Assembly (NCBI RefSeq): GCF_004005945.1
Contig: NZ_SACS01000002.1
Coordinates: 62,001-126,000 of the forward strand
DNA: 64,000 nt
Source: Rheinheimera riviphila
Lineage (GTDB): Bacteria; Pseudomonadota; Gammaproteobacteria; Enterobacterales; Alteromonadaceae
Direction of reading: 5' to 3'
The position numbers and the translations under genes are program-made. Positions 51,107 through 60,668 of this stretch are shown piece by piece; positions within the stretch are counted from its first letter, which is position 1; each line of letters opens with the position of its first letter. The notes under the pieces were generated by a model. That model was given only the letters and a program-made list of their open reading frames with translations. It was not told the DNA's origin and searched no databases.

Positions 51107-51580
51107 CTACGAGTTCATCGCCGACATCTGCTGCAGCATGTCATACATCAAGGTGGGATCGGCCGTTGGCATGGTCACTGGTGTTGCGGACATCCGCCTT
51201 TTGGTATGAAAACTAAGACTCTCGGTGACATCGGCTGACAACTTTTTCGGGTCATGCTTTATCACCACCGGATTTGGGTTTAGCAGCGATAACAATCGCC
51301 ATTGACTAAAACCATCGGCCACCAACGCCTGGTGCTGGGTATCAAATAATTCCACATCATGGTGTTGCATCGCATAATCACGCTGTGGACTGACGCCGAG
51401 TTGCTGATACAAGGTCGGTTTTTTTGGCTCATCATCCAAAGGTTGTGGGAAAAACTGTGCCATTTCTTCAACGGCTGGGGATAACATCGCCAACCACAAC
51501 GAAAAGTCAGCCCGGTGTTGGGTTTGCAATGCCTGATTTAATTGGCTTTGAAGTTGCCATTCATTAACCAGTGGGATCAT
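51107..51580 (-). CDS. Conserved hypothetical protein (possibly VC2046/SO_2500 family)
   Basis: The 157-residue protein has no clear domain. RADFSLWLAMLSPAVEEMAQF (about 23-43) and a run of Pro/Lys-rich residues recall the VC2046/SO_2500 family of small gammaproteobacterial proteins, a resemblance from memory only. There is no signal peptide or membrane segment. It converges on the ychJ-like gene with its stop 2 bp away and starts about 70 bp before the tRNA-Tyr promoter on the other strand. Confidence 0.55.
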   Translation of the reverse strand: MIPLVNEWQLQSQLNQALQTQHRADFSLWLAMLSPAVEEMAQFFPQPLDDEPKKPTLYQQLGVSPQRDYAMQHHDVELFDTQHQALVADGFSQWRLLSLLNPNPVVIKHDPKKLSADVTESLSFHTKRRMSATPVTMPTADPTLMYDMLQQMSAMNS

Positions 51581-51647
51581 TTTGAGTTCTTTAAGCAGGA
51601 ATATGCTGACTTTATCGGCAATCAGTTCAGTTTCTATAGTTTATTTC

Positions 51648-51675
51648 TTTACAACAGCCAATGATTTGATAAGAT
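51648..51675 (+). promoter_or_regulatory. Putative tRNA-Tyr promoter
   Basis: TTTACA (51648-51653), a 16-base spacer and TAAGAT (51670-51675) are followed by the GC-rich discriminator GCCGGCC typical of stable-RNA promoters under stringent control. The tRNA starts 11 bp later. Confidence 0.55.
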
Positions 51676-51686
51676 GCCGGCCACGT

Positions 51687-51771
<85 letters not shown>

Positions 51772-51972
51772 TTTCAACCGCCACTTCTGCTTTTGTTCGC
51801 TCGAAATATCAAACCGCAACGCAAAAAAACATAACACTCTGAAAAAACAAGATAAGTTCCCGTCCTTACGATAATAATATCTGCTTTGTCTGTCTCAATT
51901 TTTACGCCAGCTTGCTTAATCGCTAAAGGTTTCCCACACTGAAGCAACATAATTGCAATCTGGCGTTGTTGC

Positions 51973-53610
51973 ATGTTTAAACTACAGCTATCTGGTTTAA
52001 TGGTGTTGGTCGTCGATGATCAACGGCCATTTCAGGTGATGCTCAAAGGGATTTTAAGCAGCCTGGGGATAGCTCACATTCATTTCGCCAACCATGGTGA
52101 GCAAGCACTGCAGCGCTGCAGTCAGAATGAATATGATTTGTTGTTTGTCGATTACAACCTGGGCTCAGGTAAAAATGGCCGGCAGTTATTAGCAGATTTA
52201 CGCCAGAAACAACTGCTCAAAGCCAGCAGCATTTTTATTATCGTGACAGGCGAAAATACCGTGACTATGGTGATGAGCGCAGTCGAGCTGGAACCCGACG
52301 ATTATCTAATCAAACCTTTTTCCCAAAGTTTGCTCAAAAGCCGATTACAAAAACTGGCCGAAAAAAAACAGCATCTGGCAGGCCTCTATCAGGCATTGTT
52401 GCAACAACAGCCTGAGCAAATCATGCAACAGTGTCAGCAGGAAATTGACGCGTCCGGACGTTATGAGCAATTTTGCCGACGGGTGCTGGCCGAAACCTTA
52501 TTTGAACAACAACGCTTTACTGAACTTGAGTCTCTATTGTCAGACAGCATGAGTCAACGCCGGCCAAGCTGGGCTTTGCTACTGGAAGCAAAATTCCGCT
52601 TACAACAACAGGAATACCAACGTTGTCTGGAGATCTGTCAGGAATCGATTGAAATCAATAGATTATGCGCACAGGCTTATGATTTAAAGGCCAGTTGTCT
52701 ATTAGCACAAGGCGATCCCGAAGCCGCCATGATCAGTATCAATCAAGCACTTGCCATCGCACCTTATCATTTACCACGGCAATATCTAACGCTGAAAGTC
52801 GCCCGTGCTGCCGGGCAAATTCCGGAAATGGTCTCGGCCAGTAAACAAATTTTTGATTTAACCCGAAAAACCAGTCAACAGGATATCAGCCACCTGTTTA
52901 ACTACATCCGCACTTTACTCGATGCCATTGGTCACACCACCGACGCCAGTAAGCGCAATCGCTTGCAGCAAGAAACCATGTTGACCTTACATCGCAGTCA
53001 AAATGATGAACAGCTGATCCGCGACACCAATTTCGACCGGTTTGAACAAATTTGTGTCGCACGACTGGAAGCATTGGATGGCAGATTCCAGCCGGCAAAA
53101 AAGACCGCCGCGACGCTGAGCCCACAAATGGCGTTGCAGGATCCGGATATTCCGGACTTGGCGATGTTGCTGCTCAGCATTGGTGAGTTTGAAGACGCAG
53201 GTCAGTTTATTGCACAGCTGTCAGATACCGAACAAAACGACCCGATCCTGAGTGAACTCCTCGAACAACAACAGCAGAAATTTGCCGGTGCCGCAGAGCA
53301 GCTGGCCGAATTAAACCGTACCGGCATGCAGCTTTATCAGGAAGGGAAGTTTCAGGAAGCCATTGTCATCTTCGACCAAGCGCTCAACATCGCGCCAAGT
53401 AATACCGGCGCAGCATTAAACCTTATTCAATCATTGTTGCAGGTTCTTGAATCACAACAAAAAAATAAGTCGATAGCCATTTATCAACGCTGCCGGCAAA
53501 CCTTTAAACTGATTGAACACGCCCATTTGCCTGAACGGCACCAGCAGCGTTACGTTGAACTACAAAATCAATATCAACAGTACCGGCAAGAACTGAAACA
53601 AAATAGTTAA
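51973..53610 (+). CDS. Response regulator with receiver domain and TPR tail
   Basis: The 545-residue protein has an N-terminal receiver domain (about 8-125) with the acidic pair D15-D16, phospho-acceptor D60 (LLFVDYNLG), a conserved Thr in VTGEN and Lys in LIKPF. The rest (about 190-540) is tetratricopeptide repeats, e.g. GMQLYQEGKFQEAIVIFDQALNI near 455-477, with no DNA-binding or enzyme domain. It probably acts through protein contacts. No kinase gene is adjacent. It converges on deoC, the two stops overlapping by 4 bp. Confidence 0.9.
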   Translation: MFKLQLSGLMVLVVDDQRPFQVMLKGILSSLGIAHIHFANHGEQALQRCSQNEYDLLFVDYNLGSGKNGRQLLADLRQKQLLKASSIFIIVTGENTVTMVMSAVELEPDDYLIKPFSQSLLKSRLQKLAEKKQHLAGLYQALLQQQPEQIMQQCQQEIDASGRYEQFCRRVLAETLFEQQRFTELESLLSDSMSQRRPSWALLLEAKFRLQQQEYQRCLEICQESIEINRLCAQAYDLKASCLLAQGDPEAAMISINQALAIAPYHLPRQYLTLKVARAAGQIPEMVSASKQIFDLTRKTSQQDISHLFNYIRTLLDAIGHTTDASKRNRLQQETMLTLHRSQNDEQLIRDTNFDRFEQICVARLEALDGRFQPAKKTAATLSPQMALQDPDIPDLAMLLLSIGEFEDAGQFIAQLSDTEQNDPILSELLEQQQQKFAGAAEQLAELNRTGMQLYQEGKFQEAIVIFDQALNIAPSNTGAALNLIQSLLQVLESQQKNKSIAIYQRCRQTFKLIEHAHLPERHQQRYVELQNQYQQYRQELKQNS

Positions 53611-54347
53611 GCTTTCGTCGCAGCCAACAACTGATTAATCTCGCCAAATAAAGTACTGGCACCAATCCGCATCAGTTCCGGTTTCGCCAGTTGACCGGTG
53701 ATTTGCTCATACAGAGCAACAAGTTCCAGCGCTTGCGCCACAGTCCGCACGCCGCCAGAGGCTTTGAAACCAACCGGACGCCCTGCTGCCGCAATCACGG
53801 TCAGCATATTTCTGGCCGCTTCGTTGGTGATACCAATCGGCACTTTACCCGTAGACGACTTCACAAAATCGGCGCCAGACTCAATCACCAGTTCGGTCGC
53901 CTTAATAATTTGTTGTGGTGTGCTCAGTTCACCGGATTCAATAATGACTTTTAAACAGCTTGCACCACTGGCCTGGCGAACCTGCGCTAAAAACTGTTTC
54001 ACTTGCTCCGAATGGCCAGCCAGTAGTTGCCGGTACGGCAGTACACAATCAATTTCATCGGCACCCAACGCTAGCGCGGATTGTATTTCACTGACAACCA
54101 CATCGACAGCCGCATCACCAGCTGGAAAATTCACCACGGTCGCTAGTTTTGCTGGCCACGCTTGTTGGCTGATAAACAATTGGGTTTGTACTAAAAATTG
54201 CGGATACACGCAAAAAGCGGCTGGGCTGTGCGGCGCACTGGCTTGTTGCTGCAGCCACAAGTCCATCGCAGCAGCATGGTCATCGTCGGTTAAACGGGTC
54301 AGATCCAACAGTTTAATCAGCTGCTGTAATTTAAGTTGATTGGTCAT
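53607..54347 (-). CDS. deoC: Deoxyribose-phosphate aldolase
   Basis: DeoC cleaves 2-deoxyribose 5-phosphate to acetaldehyde and glyceraldehyde 3-phosphate in deoxynucleoside salvage. The 246-residue class I aldolase has D100 (GADEIDCVLP), the Schiff-base K163 in GADFVKSSTGK and the proton-relay K195 in PVGFKASGGVRT, and ends with a phosphate-binding RIGASTLF region. It stands alone, away from deoA/deoB/deoD, and converges on the response-regulator gene. Confidence 0.95.
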   Translation of the reverse strand: MTNQLKLQQLIKLLDLTRLTDDDHAAAMDLWLQQQASAPHSPAAFCVYPQFLVQTQLFISQQAWPAKLATVVNFPAGDAAVDVVVSEIQSALALGADEIDCVLPYRQLLAGHSEQVKQFLAQVRQASGASCLKVIIESGELSTPQQIIKATELVIESGADFVKSSTGKVPIGITNEAARNMLTVIAAAGRPVGFKASGGVRTVAQALELVALYEQITGQLAKPELMRIGASTLFGEINQLLAATKA

Positions 54348-54507
54348 TATCCTGGTCCTGTCGAAGTTCCGGCTCCCCCCGCATCGCCAACGGTATCGCC
54401 ATTGGCCGGGATGTCCGGTTTATCAATTATTTTGTGGCTGGATTAAACCAGAAATTGGCCAGAAAATTAAGAGCCATGCTGCGATTAATCAGAGGCAGTT
54501 TGAGTTG

Positions 54508-54651
54508 CATACCCGTCATCCTTGAAGATTCGGGGTTGTTGCCTTCGCTCGCTCGCCCCAGTCACATAGGACAACTATGTTCCGGGCCGGGCTGGCGCTC
54601 CAGTCTCACGAGCTTGTCGCCTACCCGAATCTTCAATGATTTTGGGTATAT
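54508..54651. repeat. Palindromic dispersed repeat, copy D (about 144 bp)
   Basis: Left end CATACCCGTCATCCTTGAAG, centre CCCCAGTCACATAGGACAAC with CTATGTTCCGGGC, and right end CTTCAATGATTTTGGGTATA match copies B and C. It occupies much of the 319-bp gap between deoC and the YgjP-like gene. Confidence 0.85.
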
Positions 54652-54666
54652 CGGCTGCAGACGGTC

Positions 54667-55380
54667 TTATTCGCTCAGCACCAATAAGTGCTGATGCTGT
54701 AAAAACCAACTCCGCGCTGCTTTTGCTTGTGGATAAAAGCTGGTCAGCAATTGCCAAAATGCGGGGGAATGGTCCATATGCCGCCGATGCGCCAGTTCGT
54801 GTACCACCACGTAATCGGCAATCCAGGACGGTGCCAGCATCAGCCGCCAGTTAAAACTCACCACACCAGACACACTGCAGGTGCCCCATTTTTGTTTCCA
54901 GCTCTTAATTTCAACCGCCGTCACACTGACCGCCATCTGCTGCTGCCAAAAGGCGACGCGCTCGTTAAACCAGCTCTGCGCCTGCTGCTGATACCAAGTT
55001 TGCAGCAGTTGCACTGTCTTGGCTTGACGGTTTTCGGCTTTCACCCGTTTCGACAATTGCACCCACAGCTGCATGCCTTCGCGGCACACCGCATTGTGGC
55101 TATCCGGCACAATTTTTAACTGCAGTTGTTCATCCAGCAGTGGCAATTGTTGTAGCGCCAGATAATCAGGAACTGCAGCGACAGTCGCCTGTCGCTGCAA
55201 ATGACTTTTAATCCATTGTTGTTTTAACGCTACAAATTGATCAATTTGCAGTTTATCAACATAGTCTGGCGCCAGCACCGCTAGTTGCCCCTGCCGAATT
55301 TGCAGCGACACACTCCGCCGACGACTGGAGCGTTTTAGCTGATAATGGATGGCACTGAACTGACAAATTTCCAACGGCAA
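54667..55380 (-). CDS. YgjP-like zinc metalloprotease-fold protein
   Basis: The 237-residue protein belongs to the YgjP/DUF45 family. The zinc site is H194-E195-L-A-H198 with H204 following (VVHELAHRRHMDHSPAFW). An N-terminal all-beta part has SSRRRSVSLQIRQGQLAVLAP and the middle has KSWKQKWGTCSVSGVVSFNWRLMLAP, a family signature. There is no signal peptide, so it is cytoplasmic. Substrate unknown. It starts about 160 bp before xthA on the opposite strand. Confidence 0.88.
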   Translation of the reverse strand: MPLEICQFSAIHYQLKRSSRRRSVSLQIRQGQLAVLAPDYVDKLQIDQFVALKQQWIKSHLQRQATVAAVPDYLALQQLPLLDEQLQLKIVPDSHNAVCREGMQLWVQLSKRVKAENRQAKTVQLLQTWYQQQAQSWFNERVAFWQQQMAVSVTAVEIKSWKQKWGTCSVSGVVSFNWRLMLAPSWIADYVVVHELAHRRHMDHSPAFWQLLTSFYPQAKAARSWFLQHQHLLVLSE

Positions 55381-55542
55381 CTCACACTCACTGAGGTTTG
55401 GCGATAGGCGGCAGCTTAACTGAGCGGCGGGGCTTTGGGCAAGCCAGCGCTTCGCAAGGCGGAATAGTTAGTGCTATCATCGTGACATCCGGCAATCGCC
55501 ACTTTCCACACGATTAGCACTTCTGGCAGGTTTAGTTCAACT

Positions 55543-56352
55543 ATGAAAATCATCTCTTTTAACATTAATGGCTTGCGTGCCAGACCTCATCAACTGCAGG
55601 CGTTGGTCGAACAACATCAACCCGACTTTCTTGGATTGCAGGAAATCAAAGTCCATGACGACGAATTCCCGATGGCTGACGTGAAACCGCTGGGTTATCA
55701 GGTGTACCATTTTGGTCAAAAAGGCCATTACGGCGTGGCCATTTTAAGTAAAACACCGGCCGATTCGATGCTCTACGGTTTCCCAACCGATGCCGAAGAT
55801 GCACAGCGCCGGATGTTAATCGGTCGCTGGACCCTGGCCGATGGTCGTAAATTTACCTTGCTGAACGGTTATTTCCCGCAAGGCGAAAGCCGTGACCACG
55901 AAATTAAATTTCCGGCAAAATTAAAGTTTTACGCCGACTTAATGACTTATCTTGAACAAAATCATCAGCCTGATGAACTGATCGCGGTGATTGGCGATAT
56001 CAATATTTCGCCGTTAGATGTCGATATCGGCATTGGTGAACCCAACCGTAAACGTTGGTTAAAAGAAGGCAAATGTTCATTTTTACCGGAAGAGCGTGAC
56101 ATTCTGCAGCGGTTAAAAGATTGGGGTCTGATTGACACCTTCCGCGCTTTGCATCCGGATCGCACCGAGCGTTACAGCTGGTTTGATTATCGGTCTAAAG
56201 GTTTTGATGATAACCGCGGTCTGCGCATCGATGTGGTGATGGCTACCCAGCCTTTGGCCGAGTTGTGTATCGCTTCGGATGTTGATTACGAGCTGCGGGC
56301 GATGGAACGTCCGTCGGACCATGCGCCGGTTTGGTCTGAGTTTAAACTCTGA
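55543..56352 (+). CDS. xthA: Exodeoxyribonuclease III
   Basis: XthA is the main AP endonuclease and 3'-5' exonuclease of base-excision repair. The 269-residue protein has the EEP-family catalytic residues: E34 (GLQEIK), Y110 (LLNGYFPQ), D152 and N154 (IGDINISP), and D259-H260 in RPSDHAPVW. Length equals the E. coli protein (268). A strong bidirectional terminator follows at 56372-56401, shared with the convergent yfbV. Confidence 0.97.
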   Translation: MKIISFNINGLRARPHQLQALVEQHQPDFLGLQEIKVHDDEFPMADVKPLGYQVYHFGQKGHYGVAILSKTPADSMLYGFPTDAEDAQRRMLIGRWTLADGRKFTLLNGYFPQGESRDHEIKFPAKLKFYADLMTYLEQNHQPDELIAVIGDINISPLDVDIGIGEPNRKRWLKEGKCSFLPEERDILQRLKDWGLIDTFRALHPDRTERYSWFDYRSKGFDDNRGLRIDVVMATQPLAELCIASDVDYELRAMERPSDHAPVWSEFKL

Positions 56353-56371
56353 ACATCCATACCTTAACTAC

Positions 56372-56401
56372 AAAAATGGCCACATTTCGTGGCCATTTTT
56401 T
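56372..56401. terminator. Bidirectional terminator between xthA and yfbV
   Basis: The 12-bp perfect stem AAAAATGGCCAC/GTGGCCATTTTT (56372-56383 with 56389-56400) has an ATTTC loop. Confidence 0.88.
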
Positions 56402-56460
56402 ATTAAAAACTGTGCTGAATGAGCGAGAGCGTGTTATCCATGAATCGGCCTAGCTATTGG

Positions 56461-56907
56461 TTACAGCCACTGCCGGATAAAAGTCTTATCCAATTGATTT
56501 ACAGCCACATTCAGTACACCCGCTAAATCCTGATAACAAGGTTTGTTCGCGGCAACCGGCAGCGCCACACCGTTTTGTTTCAGCTTATCGCTGATCTCCA
56601 GATACCAGCGCAAAATAGCCGGTGGCAATGGCGACGCAGCCCGCGCACCTAACCAGTACCAGCCTTGCAACGGCAGTGATAACAGGAAAAACGCCGATGC
56701 CAGCGCTTGCGCCAGATAATTCTGCCCCAGCCATTGCAACTGCACCACCACTGACAAAATACTCAGTGCCGGCAACACCTGTTGGCCGAATCGGGTCATC
56801 CGAATCACTTTATTCTCTGGAAATACCGCATTGAGTTCATTCACTAATGGCCAGACTTTACTGTATTGCACCCCTTGTTGCAGGGTCGTCATTAAACTAC
56901 TTTGCAT
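56461..56907 (-). CDS. yfbV: UPF0208 membrane protein YfbV
   Basis: The 148-residue protein has two hydrophobic hairpin segments (about 39-57 and 64-84) and the family motifs NKVIRMTRFGQQVLP, LPLQGWYWLGARAASPLPP and a C-terminal NQLDKTFI. In E. coli YfbV has been linked to insulation of the Ter macrodomain; the mechanism is not settled. The frame is open 43 codons upstream, but the ATG at 56907 has GAGGGG six bases before it and gives the family length. Confidence 0.93.
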   Translation of the reverse strand: MQSSLMTTLQQGVQYSKVWPLVNELNAVFPENKVIRMTRFGQQVLPALSILSVVVQLQWLGQNYLAQALASAFFLLSLPLQGWYWLGARAASPLPPAILRWYLEISDKLKQNGVALPVAANKPCYQDLAGVLNVAVNQLDKTFIRQWL

Positions 56908-57036
56908 TTTGAACCCCTCAGGCTGCCTGCAGCGACCACACCCTTTTACCATAGCATAGTTCTGATCCGGGCTCACGGCGCCTGTATCGTCCCAATCGTC
57001 AGTCAAGGCTCGCCTGCACAAAAACTGACCAGTCAC

Positions 57037-57534
57037 TTTTTCATTCTAGCGGGGTATATCCGGTTATTTTGGCTATTTCCGTACCGGGAAACAACATTGT
57101 CAGCTGCGGAACAGATCCAATTTGGCATTTTTTAAGCTCTTCACCCAACATTTAGAAAAACAGGAAGTAACAAAAAATATGCCATTCCATATTTTCATTA
57201 TATTTCATGAAGATAACAACTATAAACAGAGAAATACACAAAGTTACCCACAGAATCTGTGGACAACTTTTTTCAGATAAACTGCAGCTTCCAGCTAAAT
57301 GCCGGTAATTTTGATAGCTACAAATAGCAACTTCATGACAATTTAATGTCGAAACCGATAAAATTCTATGTCACGGTTAAACTGCTTTTTCAGGAACACC
57401 GTTGCGCACTGTGCTGGCACGCTGTAACTCAGAAAATTTCTATGGAAAAAAACCAATTTTCTCCACCCAACAACGAAATAATTGGGTACTATCAAAGCAC
57501 TGCATCATTAGCGACCCGCCGGAGATATATTGGT
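57037..57534. other. AT-rich gap before the EIIA-like gene with an inverted DnaA-box-like pair
   Basis: No gene is evident between yfbV and the EIIA-like protein unless the latter begins at 57346 or 57442. TTACCCACA and TGTGGACAA at 57244-57252 and 57258-57266 form an inverted pair, each one base from the DnaA box TTATCCACA or its reverse. They also form a hairpin (CCACAG/CTGTGG) before six T. Confidence 0.45.
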
Positions 57535-58059
57535 ATGCCCGCCCCCTTTGGCAATTTGCATCTGGTCAACAGTCTGCCAGCACAGCAAGGGATATCTGTC
57601 CCTAGTCCGCTGAGCGGTTTGGTTTTTCCATTGCAACAGGCCAACGATGCGCTGGTCGCCGCAGGGCTCTGTGGTGAAGGCGTGCTGATCCAGCTCCAGA
57701 GTAACCGGTTGCTGGCACCTTTTGATGGGACCTGTCAGCGGCTGGATCAGGCCGGACAACATATTATTTTGCGCCAACACAATGGTTTGCGCTTGGATAT
57801 CCACTTTCCACCGCAATGCATGGATCATCACGGCAAAGGTTTTGACTGGCAAATTCAGGAACAAGCCAAAATCAATAAAGGACAATGTCTGCTGCAATTT
57901 GATTTGGCGCTGTTCTCTAACTGGCTGGACGCCCCTTATTGCGTGATGACCCTGCCGCAACACACTAAATTTAACCGGATCTGGAGTCGCCCTTGTTACC
58001 ATCAGGCGCTCGTCGACCCGCTGTTTTTAATCGAACTCAAAACTACCGAACCTGGTTAA
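57535..58059 (+). CDS. PTS EIIA-glucose-like protein
   Basis: The protein resembles EIIA-Glc: VPSPLSGLVFPL (22-33), GEGVLIQLQSNRLLAPFDGTC and GQHIILRQHNGLRLDIHFP, with both histidines of the phosphotransfer site present (H76 and H90 in this numbering), then KGFDWQ and KGQCLLQFD. From ATG 57535 (GGAG ten bases upstream) it is 174 residues, close to Crr; the frame is open from 57346 but that extension looks unlike the family. It is diverged and stands without ptsH/ptsI or a permease, so a regulatory role is more likely than transport. yffB follows after 25 bp. Confidence 0.75.
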   Translation: MPAPFGNLHLVNSLPAQQGISVPSPLSGLVFPLQQANDALVAAGLCGEGVLIQLQSNRLLAPFDGTCQRLDQAGQHIILRQHNGLRLDIHFPPQCMDHHGKGFDWQIQEQAKINKGQCLLQFDLALFSNWLDAPYCVMTLPQHTKFNRIWSRPCYHQALVDPLFLIELKTTEPG

Positions 58060-58084
58060 CCATCCTTCTGAAAAGTCACTGCTT

Positions 58085-58438
58085 ATGATTAAAATTTACG
58101 GTATAAAAAACTGCGATACGATGAAAAAAGCCCGGCTGTTCTTAACTGAGCATCAGCTGGCACACCAGTTTGTTGACTATCGCGTCGATGGTCTGGACGC
58201 GGCATTGATAAACCATTTTTGCCAGCAGCTCGACTGGCAATTACTGCTAAACACCCGTGGCACCACCTTTCGCGCCTTGCCGGAGGATGCAAAAGCCAAT
58301 CTTGATCAAGAAAAAGCCATCGCGCTGATGTTGGCGCAGCCTGCCATCATCAAAAGGCCGGTGCTGGACATCGACGGTCAGCTTCATCTTGGTTTTAGCC
58401 AGGATCAATATCAGCAGTTATTCAAGAGTCCCGTATGA
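58085..58438 (+). CDS. yffB: ArsC/Spx-family reductase YffB
   Basis: The 117-residue thioredoxin-fold protein starts [16 protein letters not shown] with the single active cysteine C10 and has the family [10 protein letters not shown] and [10 protein letters not shown] segments. YffB relatives look like arsenate reductases but their in vivo substrate is uncertain. Its stop overlaps the dapE start (ATGA at 58435-58438), the conserved yffB-dapE pair, so both are translationally coupled. Confidence 0.9.
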   Translation: MIKIYGIKNCDTMKKARLFLTEHQLAHQFVDYRVDGLDAALINHFCQQLDWQLLLNTRGTTFRALPEDAKANLDQEKAIALMLAQPAIIKRPVLDIDGQLHLGFSQDQYQQLFKSPV

Positions 58439-59616
58439 GTCAGTTTACCACCAGCCACAATACCCATTCTGCCGCCACAAACACCGAATTTAGCCCGGTG
58501 GTTGCGTTGACGCAGCAACTTATTCGCCGCGCCTCGGTCACTCCAGCCGATGAAGGCTGCCAGCAACTGATGGCCGACCGGCTAGCCGCACTCGGTTTTC
58601 ACATCGAATCGATGTTTTTCGAAGATACGTTAAATCTGTGGGCGCGCCGTGGTCAGGGTAAACCGTTGTTTTGCTTTGCCGGCCATACCGATGTGGTACC
58701 GACCGGTCCGGTTGAGCAATGGCATACCCCACCCTTTGAGCCGGCCATTATCGACGGCATGATGTATGGTCGCGGCACCGCCGATATGAAAGGCTCACTC
58801 GCCGCGATGATTATCGCCACCGAACGCTTTTTGGCGAAAAAACCCGAACTGACCGGTGATATCGCGTTTTTAATTACCTCTGATGAAGAAGGGCCATTTA
58901 TTAATGGCACCAAAAGAGTGATTGAAGTACTGGAAGCGCGGCAGGAAAAAATCCGCTGGTGCCTGGTCGGCGAGCCATCCAGCACTGCCGAAGTCGGTGA
59001 TGTGATTAAAAATGGCCGCCGTGGTTCGTTAACCGGTTATTTGACGGTCAAAGGCGTGCAAGGTCATGTGGCTTATCCACATTTGGTGGTCAACCCTATT
59101 CATAACGCCGCACCTGCTTTGGCTGCGCTGAGTCAGCAAGTGTGGGATCAGGGCAATGAATTTTTCCCGGCCACCAGCTTTCAGATTTCCAACATCCATG
59201 CCGGCACCGGCGCCACCAATGTGGTTCCAGGCGAGCTGACCTTAACCTTTAATTTCCGCTACAGCACCGAAGTGACGGCCGAGCAGTTACAACAACGGGT
59301 GCTGGCGATTTTGGATCAACATCAGCTGCAGTATCAGCTCGACTGGGTCCTGAACGGTCTGCCGTTTTTAACCGACAGTGGCTCGTTAGTGGCGGCGGCA
59401 GTGAAAGCGGTTGAGCAAAGTCGTGGTTTTACCCCATCGCTGGAAACCACCGGCGGCACCTCGGATGGTCGTTTTATCGCGCCAACCGGCGCTCAGGTAC
59501 TGGAACTTGGCCCTTGTAATGGCACCATTCATAAGATTAATGAATGCGTGAAAGTGGCTGATTTAGAGCTGTTAACCGACATGTACGAGACCATTCTGGA
59601 ACAGATGCTGACCTGA
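58435..59616 (+). CDS. dapE: Succinyl-diaminopimelate desuccinylase
   Basis: DapE makes LL-diaminopimelate for lysine and peptidoglycan synthesis. The 393-residue M20 metallopeptidase has metal ligands H84 ([13 protein letters not shown]), D117 ([10 protein letters not shown]) and the catalytic pair E151-E152 (LITSDEEGP), plus a late [12 protein letters not shown] and GTIHKINE. It has about 18 more N-terminal residues than E. coli DapE, but overlap with yffB supports this start. Its stop overlaps the next ATG (TGATG), so the three or four genes form one operon. Confidence 0.96.
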   Translation: MSQFTTSHNTHSAATNTEFSPVVALTQQLIRRASVTPADEGCQQLMADRLAALGFHIESMFFEDTLNLWARRGQGKPLFCFAGHTDVVPTGPVEQWHTPPFEPAIIDGMMYGRGTADMKGSLAAMIIATERFLAKKPELTGDIAFLITSDEEGPFINGTKRVIEVLEARQEKIRWCLVGEPSSTAEVGDVIKNGRRGSLTGYLTVKGVQGHVAYPHLVVNPIHNAAPALAALSQQVWDQGNEFFPATSFQISNIHAGTGATNVVPGELTLTFNFRYSTEVTAEQLQQRVLAILDQHQLQYQLDWVLNGLPFLTDSGSLVAAAVKAVEQSRGFTPSLETTGGTSDGRFIAPTGAQVLELGPCNGTIHKINECVKVADLELLTDMYETILEQMLT

Positions 59617-60293
59617 TGGACCATTCCTTGCTGCTCACCGGCCGCGAGCCGCCAGATCTGGTTGAAATAGGTTCTTTGCAACTGGAGCGCCAAACCGCTG
59701 CCGCCTTTAAGCAAATGCAATATGCCGCAGCGCAGGACGGTTTTGATCTACAGCTGGTATCGGGTTATCGCAGTTTTGAACGGCAGGCGGCGATTTGGCG
59801 CGCCAAACTCAGTGGCATGCGGCCGGTATTTGATGCGCGGCAGCAAAAAATTGACCTGAACAGCTTGCAGGGTTTTGCCAAGCTGGAAGCGGTATTGCTG
59901 TATTCAGCCTTGCCTGGCGCCAGCCGTCATCATTGGGGCACCGATTTTGATTTGTTTGATGCTGCGGCGGTTGACCGCGACTATCAGATACAGTTGCTGG
60001 AACATGAGTATCAAGCTGGTGGCCCATTCGCGCCGATGTGCGAATGGCTCAAGGTGCATGCCATTGAATTTGGGTTCTTTTTGCCTTATCGCCAGTACCT
60101 CGGTGGCGTGGCGGCTGAACCCTGGCATTTAAGCTATTTGCCGTTGTCCGGGCCCTATTTGCAGCGTTTTACGCTCTCGATGCTGCAACAAGCTATCGAC
60201 AATGCCGATTTACCCGAACAAAGCTTGATCGTGGCGCAGTTACCGGTCATCTTTGAGCGATATGTCACCACCATTTGTGATGCCCCTGCATGA
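59616..60293 (+). CDS. M15-family metallopeptidase (VanY/D,D-carboxypeptidase-like)
   Basis: The 225-residue protein has the LAS zinc site: H105 and D112 in SRHHWGTDFD and H171 in AEPWHLSY, with VSGYRSFERQ (48-57) as the substrate arginine region. Family members cleave D-Ala-D-Ala bonds or act on other peptides. No signal peptide is seen, so it appears cytoplasmic, which suggests recycling of wall fragments rather than action in the periplasm. Coupling with dapE, which makes the wall precursor, fits a peptidoglycan link. Confidence 0.85.
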   Translation: MDHSLLLTGREPPDLVEIGSLQLERQTAAAFKQMQYAAAQDGFDLQLVSGYRSFERQAAIWRAKLSGMRPVFDARQQKIDLNSLQGFAKLEAVLLYSALPGASRHHWGTDFDLFDAAAVDRDYQIQLLEHEYQAGGPFAPMCEWLKVHAIEFGFFLPYRQYLGGVAAEPWHLSYLPLSGPYLQRFTLSMLQQAIDNADLPEQSLIVAQLPVIFERYVTTICDAPA

Positions 60294-60586
60294 GCCTGAC
60301 TTTTATTCTGATTTTACTACTGGTGATTGGCATCGTGTTTGCCAATATCGCGTTACTGCGGCATGGCAGTAAACCGATGCCGCTGAAGGACAAAAAACCG
60401 CTGACACCAGACACAACTGCTGCGCCAGGCAAAACCCAGGCCGCCACCACCAGTGCGGTGCCATTAACGACCACCCCCTCAACGGAAGCCAATAAAAACA
60501 CTGCTGAACAGTCAAAACCAGATACTCATACCGGCAGTAATGTCAGCAGTAATGGCGGCAGTGACAACGGCTCCGCTGGTGACTAA
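60290..60586 (+). CDS. Small single-pass membrane protein (DUF2897-like)
   Basis: The 98-residue protein has one N-terminal membrane helix (about 3-23, LTFILILLLVIGIVFANIALL) and then a low-complexity Thr/Ser/Pro/Gly-rich tail, predicted disordered. The N-terminal part recalls DUF2897 of Shewanella and relatives. It overlaps the M15 peptidase stop by 4 bp and ends that operon. A direct repeat (CAGAGCTAGTTTT twice) follows near 60628-60655. Function unknown. Confidence 0.75.
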   Translation: MSLTFILILLLVIGIVFANIALLRHGSKPMPLKDKKPLTPDTTAAPGKTQAATTSAVPLTTTPSTEANKNTAEQSKPDTHTGSNVSSNGGSDNGSAGD

Positions 60587-60668
60587 TCAGAGAGCCCAAC
60601 GAGCCGAGTGCTGAAAGGCTGATTTTGCAGAGCTAGTTTTCAGAGCTAGTTTTGCAAAATGTGTTTAA

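Noticed and set aside
53698-54339. 213-codon plus-strand frame opposite deoC
   Set aside because: It is fully antisense to a deoC gene with intact catalytic residues and matches nothing by eye.
57346-57534. Longer N-terminus for the EIIA-like protein
   Set aside because: The ATG at 57346 lacks a ribosome site and the extra residues do not resemble the family; it cannot be fully excluded.
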